Below are positions 1 to 11,822 of a DNA stretch of 64,000 bases, piece by piece. Both the position numbers and the translations under genes were made by a program. Origin of the DNA: Pycnopodia helianthoides (lineage: Eukaryota > Echinodermata > Asteroidea > Forcipulatida > Asteriidae); the NCBI GenBank assembly GCA_032158295.1, contig CM063244.1, forward strand, positions 5,522,510 through 5,586,509, written 5' to 3'. The notes under the pieces were generated by a model. The model saw nothing but the letters and a program-made list of their open reading frames with translations, was not told the DNA's origin and searched no databases. Position 1 is the stretch's first letter, and every line of letters starts with the position of its first letter.

Positions 1-2474
1 ATCCCTTCAGATCAGTGTTACCATTGAGATACAACTCTGCAAGGTCAGGCATACCCTCCAGTTGCTTAACAAGGCATTGGATTGTTGTACCTTTCAGGCC
101 AAAGTTAGAAAACACCAATCGCTCGAGCTTGAACTGCTGCAACTGTGCACACCAGGCAATGTCTGAATGGACAAACTTTTCAAATTCTGAGAGACTCAAC
201 TCTTTCAGTTCGGTCCTTTTACTCATCACTTTCAGGATATCTTCTAGGTTTGCATTCGATACTGAGCAACCTCTGATGAGTAGCGTGGTTCCATCAGATA
301 TCTTCAACTGGTAGTTCATTTCGGGATGGACATTATTATCAACTGAGCAGTTTACCAGACTTGACAGATCAATACATGATTGAGCGATAAATTTCAGATC
401 TTCTGTGGCGATATTGCAATCGTTCATGCGTAATTTTGTCAGATTCTTTAGACAATATAAACACTTTGACCACTCGCTTATAGAATGCCTAAGTTCTACA
501 TTACCAGATAGCTGCAAGGTGATCAACCTGACCATGCAAGCAAGGAACTTGACATCTTTACCTACTAGTGAGCAGTCCCTCAATTTCAGCTTCTTAAGGT
601 TATCCATCTTCTCCAAACATGGGGCCCACAATTCAGCCTTGCCACCCAAATGTCTATTGTGAGAAAGGTCCAAGCTGACAAGGGTAACAATGGCTGCAAC
701 GTGCTGCACATCATTATCATTCAATTGACAATACTGCAAGCTCAGTTTGCCTAGTTTTTGCATTTTTCCCATCAAGGGAGCCCAAAGACTGCCTGAGCCG
801 CCCAAACCTTGGCAGTATTGAAAGTTCAAGACGGACAGATTATGCATGTTACACATGAGATGCAATAACTTGTGAAAAGACTTCTGCAAGTTGCAACTTT
901 GTAGAACAACTTCATTTACCTTCCCTAGAAAAACTGCCCCTTTATTTCTCTTTGTACCTACTACACAATTAAGAAAGTATGCAAATGAATTAAGGCTGTC
1001 TTCATCATACTGCTTAATGCACACTTCCTCAGTGACAACCAAATTTATGAAGTCCTCGGTTGGCGGTTCTTTTGACTGATTCTCAAAGTAACAGTTGAGG
1101 GCCAATCTGTGATCATCTGGGCACTTTTCCTTCAAGATTGCTAGGACTGCATTGGTGCATTCATCATTGCCACCACAACAGAAACGCAGCAGATAGTCTA
1201 AGTTTGACAGATTTCTCATTCCTTTAATTTGACCAAGAATCTTTTGAAACTCATCAAAGTTCTCCTTCTGCAAGTTTTGCAAGAAGAGACCTGCACAAAA
1301 TTCTTGCATAGTTTTGTGAAGAAACTGTATACTGTTCTGCAACTCTAATCCCTCTAAAACCTTCTGACTGGTGAGAATACCTGCTGCTAAAGCCGAGACG
1401 AGTGCCCCCGTCTCAAACAATTTCTCTGCGAATGAGAGTTTCTGGATTTTGGACAGGAGACCATCCAAAGCACTCTTTCCAATTTCATTTACAGTAGAGA
1501 TATTTCCTTTACTGTGATTACCTTTTTCCCCTTTCTTCTTCTAAAGAGATAGTTCAATGCATCTTTGTAAAGAAGAGACAAGGTCTCCGGGAGTGAAGAT
1601 GATTCTTGCCACAGAGCACATACCATGAGAAGTAGCATCGGGCTCTTCACCAACTCTGACAACACATTGGAAGATTGAATCTTCTGCAAGAGCTCCTTTG
1701 CCTTCTCTATCTCCTTTGAATATACTTGTTTCACATACTTCTCTATGTCTTCTTTTCGGAATCCCAAAACCTTAACACGGTTCATTGTTTCTTGCATGAG
1801 TTCAGTGCGGAGTGTGTGATACTGAGAGGGGCGGGTTGTTACAACAACACAGCATTTACCAAGCATTTTTTGACTTACAATTTTGAGCACAGAACCAAAT
1901 TTGGCTTGATCTAGGATGGTGGTCATGAACTCGTCAAAGCCGTCCAAGAGAATCAGCACATTCTCTGGGTTAGCTTTGATATAAGACTGCAAATCAGTCT
2001 CATCTACACTAGTATCTTCTGCCAAGAGTTGGTTAAAAATTGCCTTGATAAAATCTGATGTTTCTTCTAGCGCATGCATCTTTAAAGAAAACACAAGTTT
2101 GTACTTTTGTAGTACTTTGCTTAGTTCATTTGCCCAGTCATATACAATTTTGCTGATAAGGGTTGATTTTCCTAGACCGGCCTTTCCTTCAAAGACGGTT
2201 CGATTGATAAGATTACCCTCTCTGGTCTCTATGGTGAATACTTCCTCATAAGACTTTAAGTTTTTTCTTCCTTCCTGTGGGCCACCTTCTTCATCATGAC
2301 TTTCCAACACCAGGTCTGTATAAATGTCTAGAATATGCATCTTTTTTAACAATGGATTCATCTGTACTTTGCTATCTTTGCTTGTATACCTTGCTTTCAA
2401 TTCTTCTTCACACTTATCAGCCGCATCAGATTGTCTTTGTGGATTAGTTGTCGTATCAGTTTCATCATTTTCTC
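1..2474 (-). CDS. NLR main exon: NACHT NTPase plus leucine-rich repeats (3' partial)
   Basis: This exon encodes the core of a cytosolic NOD-like receptor, an STAND NTPase that oligomerises on sensing infection or damage. The acceptor lies just before 2474 (cag|gaga) and the reading frame enters with two bases of a split codon. An acidic linker is followed by NACHT signatures: a Walker A loop GKAGLGKST near 2190-2160 and a Walker B segment LILLDGFDEF near 1960-1930, then a sensor-like TTRPSQY and the helical region ending in YLFRRRKG. From about 1545 to base 1 a different frame is open for roughly 490 codons. It contains the winged-helix/helical segment (LHKTMQEFCAGLFLQ) and many LRR units such as LVSLDLSHNRHLGG. 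The two frames are offset by one base in a purine-rich homopolymer stretch at about 1489-1545. The gene continues past the left edge. The class is clear; I do not assign a named orthologue because these genes form large lineage-specific families. Confidence 0.9.
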
Positions 2475-3629
2475 CTGTTCAAAGAAGAGGAGAACAAAAA
2501 TATGATCACTCATGGATATCCATTCAAGCTTTCTGACTGTGTGGTCATGCACTTTTGCTAGAAGAATTTGTTTTTCAAGAAAACTATTGCACTATAAATC
2601 AACACAATAGCGTAGAAAAGCAACATGGCGGTCAATTCAGCTTATTTGTACTGCTGGACAAAAAATGTCATGTTAATAAAAATTCATGAATGAATGAATT
2701 TTGCTGGTAAGTATGATTGGTTTTTGCTCTTACACCGAGCTATCCCGGCTGCTAGAGACAGTTCGAAATTGAATCCTATATTTTAGCAGCAGGGTACCGC
2801 AACGATTTAATAGATGTTAATTTTGCATCAGGGATAAAGAATATTATTGGTTTTTGCATCAATCTATATTAAGCACTCAATACTTTCCCGAGTTCTGTGA
2901 AAAAAGCACATAACAAGAATGGTGTGTTGACAAACACAAATGCCCTGCTGAGATTAATCTCATTCTTGAGTTATTGCTTGACTAACATTTCCTTTGTTTT
3001 AGCCATAATGAACGAGACATTTGACGTAAGGGGCTTAAAATCAATAGGCTTCTGGGGGATCCCATGACCAATCTATACATCAACTTTGGAGTTGATATAC
3101 CAAGTCCTTCTTGAGTAATCGCTCAGACAATGATTGCGCACACACACACACCCATGTGTGTAAATGCCTTCGATCATGAAACCTCCTTTGTTTAACTCTT
3201 TGTGAAAGCAACCCTGGACCTTTTGTCCCTTTTGTAATAGTTCCACGGTTTAAATGTGGACACCCACCCACACACACACTCACACACGGAAGGACAAGGA
3301 AAACCCTATATATATCCCTTCGGCTTGCTTCGCCGGCTGGGCATAAAAACACAGGCATATCACTCAGGTGGCCCTCGAACCCACGGCCTTTGCCATGCTA
3401 GAGTAGATGTCTTACCACTAGACCATCAAACTAGCCTAGTGGCTAGAGGCAGTTCGAATCCTATATTTTAGCAGATTTTAGCAAAAGTTAACATCTATTT
3501 AATTGTTGCGGTACCTGCAATGATTTAATAGATGTTAGTTTTGCACCGGGATAAAGAATATTATTGGTTTTTGCCCTTACACCGATGTGTACTAAGCACT
3601 GTATACTCGTACTACCTCAACCACTGGGC

Positions 3630-3800
3630 TCGCTCTGTGGTGTAGTGGTAAGACATCTGCTCTAGCATGGCAAAGGTTGTGGGTTTGAATCCAACCTTAG
3701 TGATACACCTGTGGATTTTATTTACAGAGCTCGGGAAAGTACTGAGCATACAGTGCTTAATACACATCGGTGTTTGGCAAAAACCAAAAGTATTCTTTAT
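3630..3800 (+). mobile_element. tRNA-derived SINE, family B
   Basis: The tRNA-like head ctgtggtgtagtggtaagac with ggtttgaatcc is followed by a tail resembling ctcgggaaagtactgagcat, acagtgcttaatacacatcg and aatattctttatccc. Copies or fragments are at 2700-2890 (minus), 3300-3480 (minus), 19355-19510, 22990-23055, 33565-33745 and 58370-58540. Confidence 0.7.
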
Positions 3801-4058
3801 CCCCTGTGAGGTTGGAGCAACTTGTCGGTAGTTTTGTTTTTATCTTGTCAGAACTTCTCAGCAGTTAGTAGAACCGTTAATTATGACAGTATTCAAGGAA
3901 TTTTTCACTTTTATTAGCAGTTCCGCAAAATTTGACCCTAGATACACTATACTCCGGCTATACTGAATTTGTTTTAAAAAAGGTTTCTTTTTATGACTAA
4001 ATACATAATCGTTTATAACTGAGATTTAAAAGTTTTTAAAAACACAAGATTTCCTTAC

Positions 4059-4220
4059 TGTTTGTTCTAGGTGCATTGTAATTAATAGTGATATTGTTAG
4101 CTGGCCCAGTAAACACAGGACCTCTAGATGCATTGATATTCATGACATGTTGATTCCGAGTAACGATCCAATTACGGATGGAAGTCCACAGAGCAAGGAT
4201 CCACACAACAAGGAAAAACC
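4059..4220 (-). CDS. NLR upstream exon: membrane segment and Asn-rich linker
   Basis: The exon is bounded by tttctag|gg (acceptor) and aaca|gtaagg (donor). It enters with two bases and leaves with one, and the next exon at 2474 starts with the matching two bases, giving a clean join into the NACHT exon. It encodes a hydrophobic run FFLVVWILALWTSI, then a basic flank and a motif containing NINASRGPVFTGP and NNITINY. The hydrophobic run is a candidate transmembrane helix, which would place the receptor on a membrane. This is inferred from composition alone. Confidence 0.75.
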
Positions 4221-5124
4221 CTAGAAACAAAAGAACATTATTATAAGTAAGTGATTTTCACACACAGGAAACACAACATTTTGTTACTATCTTATCACCA
4301 TGCTTTTCATCACACATTAATAAACACCTTGGAGAGTTTAAGCACTCTGATTGGTTGAAGACTGGTCACATGGAGGTATACTAACATGTGACATTAAGAC
4401 CAGTTTTGTGAACTAGTGAATAAATGGCCCCTGAAAAAGCACATTGTTGTGTAAAAGTTCTGTATGCACAGTTTGTTTATGAACTATCAAATCATATTTT
4501 CTTTGTGCATACTGCTGTGTTTTGTGGCATGGACAGATGGTGCTGCATGCACATGCATACTACAGGTAAATGTGAACGCGCAGACATTGTATCAATTTAA
4601 GGTAGCTGGTAGTGCATGAAACCAACATATAAATGCAAAGTATAACGCTGACACCAACAAAAGTATTTCTATTTGTTGTTATGTTAATTTTCAAAGCTCA
4701 AAGTCTGGTTCTTGGAAATATGCACTAATAGCTAAATATGTGTAAGAGATTAGGTCCCATGGAAAAATTTGTCAAATCCTAAAGAATGGCCCTTGAACAT
4801 GAATGGAATAATTCTACAAAGATTTATAGTGAAAGAAAAACCACAAATTCTGATTTTGTTTTTTTTTAAAGGTATTTATTAATGGCAATAAGGAGCCAAT
4901 AACTCTGTGGAGCTAAAGGTAAAAAATTATATTATAATAAAGGGCATCTGTTAAACACTTGTTGAACCCAACGACCCCAGTTTAACATGCTAAAGGCTTT
5001 CCTGAAACCATTTTAACCCAGCAGTCAAATCATCACACAAGTAGTTCCAAAAGTCTCCCCACTACAATCTCTCCACCCTCCTTAGATTACAAATAAATGT
5101 AAGCAATACTTGCAGCAGCATTAC

Positions 5125-5202
5125 TTTGTTTCCTCTCTGACTGGTTCACTTGTGGTGTTGTTTCCCTGGATGGAGCCACTTGACGATTCCTGTTCAGTGT
5201 CC
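5125..5202 (-). CDS. Probable NLR linker exon
   Basis: A 78-base exon candidate with acceptor ctgattacag|gg and donor caaa|gtaatg. It enters with two bases and leaves with one base, which is completed by the GG at the start of the membrane exon at 4220. It encodes a polar, Gln/Arg/Asn-rich linker (TLNRNRQVAPSRETTPQ...SERKQ) without recognisable fold. The support is splice-site quality and phase agreement on both sides only. Confidence 0.5.
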
Positions 5203-7576
5203 CTGTAATCAGAAACAAAATTTACAAATTTCAAGGGTGAGACTCACTGCTGACAATCAAAAAAAGGTCTGACAACATAATTCAATAGGAATTGCTTACA
5301 GATTTATTAGCTGTTGATCATAACTAATTGCATTAGGTATGGAACGATAGGCTATGTGATATATGATACGTGGTGCATGATGAAAAGAATGTTGTGTTTA
5401 CATCGCACACCTGCACCTTCCACGCTAGCGCCCTCCGTTGACAAGTTGCACGCTAAATTGTTATTAAACAGAAGCATTAGTACTACTAAGTGCAGTTACA
5501 TTCTATTTGTTTATATAATTTCAGAATACCTGACAGATGGAATGTAACGACGGTTGATTGTCAGGCACCGTCCAGGACGACTGTATAAATACTACCAGTA
5601 ATAAAGTAATTGTTCACTGTTGGATCGTACAACTGATTCCATGCTAACAGTCATTCAAAGAAAACCAATGACAATAGCCTTCAAGGATTTAGCATATTAT
5701 ATTATATTTTATATTTATTTAATTTTCCGGGATAGTACAAACAGTGAACTACAAACAAAACAATTACATGTACAAATAATACTGAGTAGTAAACAGAAAA
5801 CAACCTCTAATAGCTCCCGCAGGATTACCCAAAAGAAACAAGTTTCTGTCGAGGGGCTCTCATCATCAATGCTAGAGTGGTAGATGGAAATAGCAGCTTC
5901 AAACTCCTTATATCTGAAGAAAATAACGGCTCCTCTTTTCACCAATCAAATCTGATTTCAGATGAAAGTTCGAAATTTACAGTACACGTAGTGATACAAC
6001 AGCCTTGACACTGTTCAGTAACTTTTCACCATGTTCACAAAGACACTACAAGTATTTGTGTGGCGTGTCGTGGCCGAGTGGTCAAGCGCACTGGACTCAA
6101 GCTCTGGTGTCTCTCATGGGTGCACCCCACCAAATAAGGAGAAAACAGAGCGGCGACCTCATTAGTTTTTTGTAGGCCCTCAAAATATTCTATATTAGAC
6201 AGATTTGAGAGCCCCCCAGAAAGTGTTTCCTGGGGGTTGTTGACTTCCAACTTGAGGTATCTTGGATGACATAGGCCCTGAAATAAATGGTCTCATTTGC
6301 TGAGAGGTGTAGGGACATTTTTCAAGATTGATGCTCGGACGATTTAAAAATTACACCTGTGTAGGGCTGTTTTTATTTGGAGGGAGAATAACTCGACGGG
6401 CCCATGGACTCCCCATATCAAATTGAGCAGAGAATAAAAGTTCAAGAGTCGATTAATAATTTTCCCTTTACTGTAAAAAGCTGTGAGATTTCTAAGTATT
6501 TTCCGTGTATTTTTGAATATTTAGCATTTTGCATTGTACACTATGGGAGTTTATTTAGTGGGGTGCACCCTGATCAGCAGAGTGTGGGGTGCACCCTGAT
6601 CAGCAGAGTGTGGGTTCCAGTCCCAGTATTGACACTGTCCTTAAAGCAAGACACTTAACCATTTTTTGCGTCGTCCTTCGGATAGATTTATAACGTAAAG
6701 CCGAAGGTCCCGTGTGTTGTGTAATAAAAAGAACCCAGTTACACTAATTGCATAGAGAAGGGGTTTGCCCCAATGTTTGTGGCAGTAGCTGCTGGATGCG
6801 CCGCAGCATCTTGTAAACCATTTTACGGTTTCACATAAATAGGTCCCATCATTCCAAACAAATTTCTGCTTATCCTGTTGAAAAACAAATGATGACACTT
6901 TGATACACCCCTAGGGGTGCGATAAAGCGGTTTATAAGAACCCAGTCATCTTATTATTTCAGTCATCTCAATGACAAACACTTAGGTCAAAAACCTCAAT
7001 TTAACAAAATGTAAAGTTTGGCAAGTTTTATGTGAGAGAAATTCAGGTCAACCATCAGACACCTTGGCCGGAAATAACTTGAATAGGTGTTTTTGATGCA
7101 ATACCTTGGTACGCACCTTTAAAATAATATATTAAATGTGATGAACAAACACAATATGCAGCAGGAAATACTACCAGGGTCGTGAACATCATAAAATATT
7201 GCACAACCAGCTGGATATAAATAACTGGAATTTTACATCACACACAAACCAAATATTGGTTTCTTTTTTATTGTATTCAGATCAAAATGACAACAATCAC
7301 CAAGATTAAACCATTTAAAATGCTACAGATTGCAAATAAAAGATAAACGCCAAGTAAAAAATATTCTGGGGACCTCGTTGCAATTCAGCATACTGTGGCA
7401 AAACTTCAGAAATTTTTGTCAAGAATGCTCAACCCCCCCCCCCCCTAAATCAGTTTTTTTTTACTTGCTGAGAGCCCTTGAAGGGTTTCAAACATAGTGG
7501 CATTTCACACCATTTAACGCAAGGTGATAGAGACTTGAAATACACCCCCCCCCCTGTTTTCATAAGGACTCTTTCT

Positions 7577-7721
7577 ATAGACCGTGCAAGTCTGGCGCGT
7601 AATCGAACAGTTTCGGGACCACTTTGGTCTTACGTACATTGCTTCAACGCGTGAAGGAAACAAACTCGCGCATTTTAACGGTTCCCAATGTTCGAATGCG
7701 CGCGAGACTTGCACGGTCTAT
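7577..7721. mobile_element. MITE-like element, 145 bp
   Basis: Terminal inverted repeats atagaccgtgcaagtct and its reverse complement agacttgcacggtctat bound the element. No coding capacity. It lies between candidate NLR exons. Confidence 0.8.
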
Positions 7722-8189
7722 TGGGAAATGAGTGGGTCACAAAACGGAGTTTGACCTTGGAGTTCCTCTTTAACAAACATATGAAAGAAACGAAACTGTG
7801 TTTGAATATGTGAGGTGTACACAGTGTGTAGTGCACCTGACCCTGATGGGACTCAAAACATTGTACCAACTTTTGGCAAAAAGCGCACACGTCTCTTTAG
7901 TGAAGAAACAATCAACAAACCCGGTGTAGGGTTCCGTATTTATGAAGAATGGGTTGATATACTGAACAAACATTCAGGGAGAGTATGACAAATTTGCCTC
8001 ATAATTCCTTTAAAGCTCTGGCAAAAATACAAATATATTAAACAACATAACTTGTGAATCTACTTTACTATCCAGGTAGTTAGAAATGATGAAAAATGTA
8101 AATATTTGCATTTTCCTGAAAAGCAAATTTGTCCCCCAAATTCTTCAAAACTCAATGTATAATATCCTTTTATAATGCACTTTTCCTAC

Positions 8190-8298
8190 CTCTACTTCTG
8201 CGTTTCCTGGTACCGCCCAACAATCCTGGGCCTGTGTTGAGCTCAAGGTTGGCGTCTTGCCTGATGTTCTGGTCTTCCAAAGACAAGTCATCACACAA
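8190..8298 (-). CDS. Probable NLR exon: C-terminal half of a ubiquitin-like domain
   Basis: The exon runs from ttgaacag|ttg to agag|gtagga on the minus strand. The encoded LCDDLSLEDQNIRQDANLEL aligns by eye with the last third of ubiquitin (the L-x-D-G-x-x-L-x-D-x-N-I-x-x-x-x-x-L-x-L pattern). It is followed by GPGLLGG and a basic stretch. It leaves with one base that fits the next exon at 5202. On the upstream side the phase does not match the exon at 8929-9092 directly, so a micro-exon of 2+3n bases or a small indel must lie between them. Confidence 0.55.
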
Positions 8299-8928
8299 CT
8301 GTTCAAGAAACAACAAAACAAAAAGTTAGCATAAAAATTTATCTGTGTTGGTAATTTGATACAATTTATGTTAAACTTTCGATCACAACACTGGAAATTT
8401 GTCCGTACCTGTGATTTTAGACCGAAAACGTTTCACCCAGACAAAGAGGTCAGTTGGTGGTGAAAAAAAGAAAGCAAAATTCCGCCTTTGTGCGGGGTTA
8501 TTATGTAATCCTCGATTCCAGGACTTTGTCCTTTAGATGCAAGAAGAAGAGGATTACATGGCATCGAGAGGCTTCCACAGTTGTGTTGAATTGCATTTAC
8601 ACTCGATGGAGGCAAATCGGAGCCAGACCGAGATTCCAGTCTGGGTTCCGGTATTGGCGGCCGTGTCTCACTGCCGAGGTTTTGCAATTCAGAGTAAATG
8701 AATAATTATGGTATACATGTATTATCAAAATTGAAAAAAACAAATCTTGGTGCTCTCAACATAATCTTTGTTCTCTTAGCTTTATTGAGTCATGGTTTGT
8801 TTGTGCCGGCAGTACTCTCCCCCCAAAAATGATTCTGGCAATTCCGCTAAAATAATCCTGTCAGGCTGGAAGGGAAAAATGGAAGATCCCCAACGGTAAC
8901 TGGTTAATGGGGCTACATACCACTATAC

Positions 8929-9092
8929 CCTTCAAGGTGGAAAGTTGCTGTTTCTCTGGTTGGATTCCCAGTTTATCTTGGAGTATTCCTTTCAAGGTGA
9001 AGATGGTGGTCGAGGGATGTTGCTGAAGACAAATGGGTGCCATCAGACAGTTGTTCACGAAGATTTGGATAAGATGTTCTCCATCCAATTTA
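8929..9092 (-). CDS. Probable NLR exon: N-terminal half of a ubiquitin-like domain
   Basis: Acceptor cccttgcag|t and donor aagg|gtatag on the minus strand. The encoded peptide contains LIQIFVNN, then a beta-turn region, then ILQDKLGIQPEKQQL. This matches the ubiquitin pattern of M-Q-I-F-V at strand 1 and K-x-x-I-x-x-K-x-G-I-P-P-x-x-Q-x-L over the helix and following strand. The exon enters with one base that completes a codon left open by the candidate exon ending at 10000. Ubiquitin-like folds can mediate protein interaction without conjugation. Assignment to the same transcript as the NACHT exon is inference from strand, order and phase. Confidence 0.6.
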
Positions 9093-9305
9093 CTGCAAGG
9101 GAATTTTTTGAAATTAATTGTGCTTAGTTCAACAGAAGATAAACTACTCCTCACAAGCAGTTTTTTGCAACAAACTACTCACGTATTCATCCTTGTAATT
9201 TCATTTAGAAAAGAGATGAAGTCTTTATCAAAGGGCTGATGCTTCATTCTTGTATGGGCAAGGCGGTTAATTCCTTTGTAAAAGGCACCTCTATGAGGAA
9301 AATAT

Positions 9306-9468
9306 CAGGCCTGGAATTACATCTCTGAGAGGGCAAGGCCATTTTGATTTTGGAAAGGGCACTTCCATTGGAAAATCTTAAATTCGATGGGAAACTTTTG
9401 AAGGGGCACCAAGGCCAAGACCAGGGGGCAACGGAGGCCATGGCCGCCATGATGTAATTCCAGGCCTG
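9306..9468. mobile_element. caggcctg-family short inverted-repeat element
   Basis: Bounded by caggcctggaattac and its inverse gtaattccaggcctg. The interior (gggcaaggccattttgattt ... aagggcaccaaggcc) is shared with copies at 33933-34100 and 53670-53832 and a partial copy near 51385-51470. Confidence 0.8.
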
Positions 9469-9999
9469 AAATATCAATTTCTACTGGAAAATTTCAAGAG
9501 GCACCAAGGCAATGACCAAGGAGCAGGGACCCTCCGGTGTATGTCAGGCCTTAACTGGTTAATAAGCCGTCCTGATAAATCTATCACATTTAAAAAAAGG
9601 ACTCAACTGTCCCACATTATGCAGGTGTTCTGGACAATTGCAATTGTTTGGTATCACTATTTGAACGGAAACAGACACAGAACAAACCATTAGAACGAGG
9701 ATGATTTACCAAGATTCTTCCTCAGTCTTAACAAAATCAAACACCATATTGTAAGTCAGCACCCAAACTGCTGGACTCCGATATAATGGTGGCATGCCTG
9801 ATCCCATGTAAAGTTTACTGGTGCAGTCCTCAGTCCAACAGAATTAAAACAAATCATGCTGATAGAATTCGATGGGTTAGGAGTGGTTAGGGGTGGCTAG
9901 GGTTAAGGGTTTGCAGTACAGAATTTATCCACTGTCCACAGAAAGTAATACCCACTATTGAATTTTGATGGATTCAGAATTTTAAAAAACTATTTTTAC

Positions 10000-10190
10000 C
10001 TGCAACAAGAATCTTTTAGCGTCTCCACCCTTTTTGTCTTTGAATGATGCATCATCTCCTTCTTGGTGTCTCCATCAGACACTGCGGATGAAACGAGGGA
10101 GACGAGAGCAACGTTCATCTTGTTGAAAGCCATCTTTACCTTTGGAGTCCAAGTGATTGCAGTACATTTATCTTCAAAGTCTTTCAGATT
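10000..10190 (-). CDS. Candidate 5' exon of the NLR transcript
   Basis: A minus-strand open segment ending at ttgcag|gtaaaa. It encodes a mixed, helix-prone sequence including NLKDFEDKCTAITW and KMAFNKMNVALVSL, with no domain I recognise. Its two-base donor phase fits the ubiquitin-like exon at 9092. The 5' limit is uncertain: a weak acceptor (ctggag|aat) gives 10190, while the in-frame ATG at 10133 would make it an initiating exon. An ATG-led open frame at 11474-11677 on the same strand could be a further upstream exon, but I cannot support it. Confidence 0.35.
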
Positions 10191-10701
10191 CTCCAGCAGT
10201 GTCAAATGAGGCCAATGAAAAATTGATCGTTAGTTTAATTTTTCATTTAGTAAGGTAATTTTTTACCCTTCCACTATGTTTCACACGGCAAGTGATTATG
10301 TTCCAGTTGTAGTCAAAAGTGGCACTACATCGACTATAAATGACTACAAGGTAGTTCACTTATGGACGTATTTGCTGGAAAACAAGGACATCATGGCCGA
10401 CAACAAATGTGTCCGACTATTGGGGACTTGTTCTGAAATGTTGTTATAGATGTATCCTCCTTTTTTCAAATATTTCAATTCGGGTACTGAGAAAAAACTA
10501 ATCATCAACTTTCATTGGCCTAAGACAGCTTCCTCAGAGTGAAAAAAAAAATGAACTGAACTGATTGCACCCTCGGACGAGCCATCTATAGCTCGGTTGG
10601 TACAATAATCTGGAGGTCACAGGCTCTAATCAGCTTTTCCTTGTTCCAGGCCAAAATAAATTTCTAGGTCAATCGACTGTCTTAATTGTGCACTAGTGGC
10701 T

Positions 10702-10862
10702 ATAGATGGATTGCAATTCGCGTCATTGACCACCATCTTTGATGAGTTGTGCACGCGTGAAGAGCTATCATTGGCTGAGAGTTGTGCGTAGCGGGTGCGT
10801 GCACTATTCCATCGATTTACATCAAAGATGGCGGTCAATAATGCGTATTGCAATCCATCTAT
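10702..10862. mobile_element. Foldback MITE, about 160 bp
   Basis: The arms atagatggattgcaattcgc (plus tcattgaccaccatctttgatg) and catcaaagatggcggtcaat (plus aatgcgtattgcaatccatctat) are near-perfect inverse copies. Confidence 0.8.
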
Positions 10863-11822
10863 TGTGTATCATGTCCTAATTGTGTACTAATGACCCTAAA
10901 GGCCAAAAAGAACACAAAATTTAGCGTCCTGCCTAAAAAAAAGGGGCGGCCTCTTTTAGCCTTAAGAAGGCTTAGCGTTTTGTTACTTCAGAATTTGCAT
11001 TCACCTTGTTCATTCATGATTCTATCAAAACAGTGCAACTGCAACACACATTGGGATGATTGACAAATTAAGTGGCACTGCAGTGCAGTCTGCAGCAGAC
11101 TCAGACTGCAGTGGCAGGCAGATACACATTTTCCCAAAACTAAGCTTAAAACGCTTACCATATATTACTAATCTAAAGGTTTTCTTCCAAGCATGTTCCA
11201 AGCATGGAGGTCCAAGGGACAATGGACAAACACTACATTATACCATGGAGCTATAATTATACATACATCCATTCCTAGTAGTAGTTGAATGAATGGGAGT
11301 GGCAACATTTGCACTCGGTAACCTGCGCACGTTTCAAACTTGCCTGCGCAAGGTTGGGACTTGCCAGTGCATGAAGAAATGTTTAAGTTTAACTTGTGCA
11401 CAAGTTAAAGTTTGCGCAAGTGTCAACTTTGCGCTAAACAACTAATAATGCAAAATACATTTATATACACAAGTCAATACTTCTTACTTCCTGGTAAAAA
11501 TACAACACATACTCTGTACACACACGTTTGGTTTATTTGTTCTGCCCAATTTTTAGTAGAATTTGCACACATAAGATGTCGAAACACTAGAATCGAAGCC
11601 TTCTCCACTTTTAGTTCACTTAGACAGAGATATTTAAGGTTCACATCGCATGACATCATGGAGCAAAGCTCAGTCATGTCCGATCCGCATGTCGCTGATG
11701 AGAAATAGCATGTTTAAAGGTGTCAACAGAGGGCGCTATGCCGAAACAGTGTCGGTAGGTGTAGTAATAAATAGTGCAGTGCAAGTGTCGGCATACATCA
11801 GTCCAGTGGTAAAAATGATAAA

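Noticed and set aside
11474..11677. Minus-strand ATG-led frame as first exon of the NLR gene
   Set aside because: A donor-like gtatgt follows, but the peptide has no recognisable features and the join to 10190 depends on a weak acceptor.
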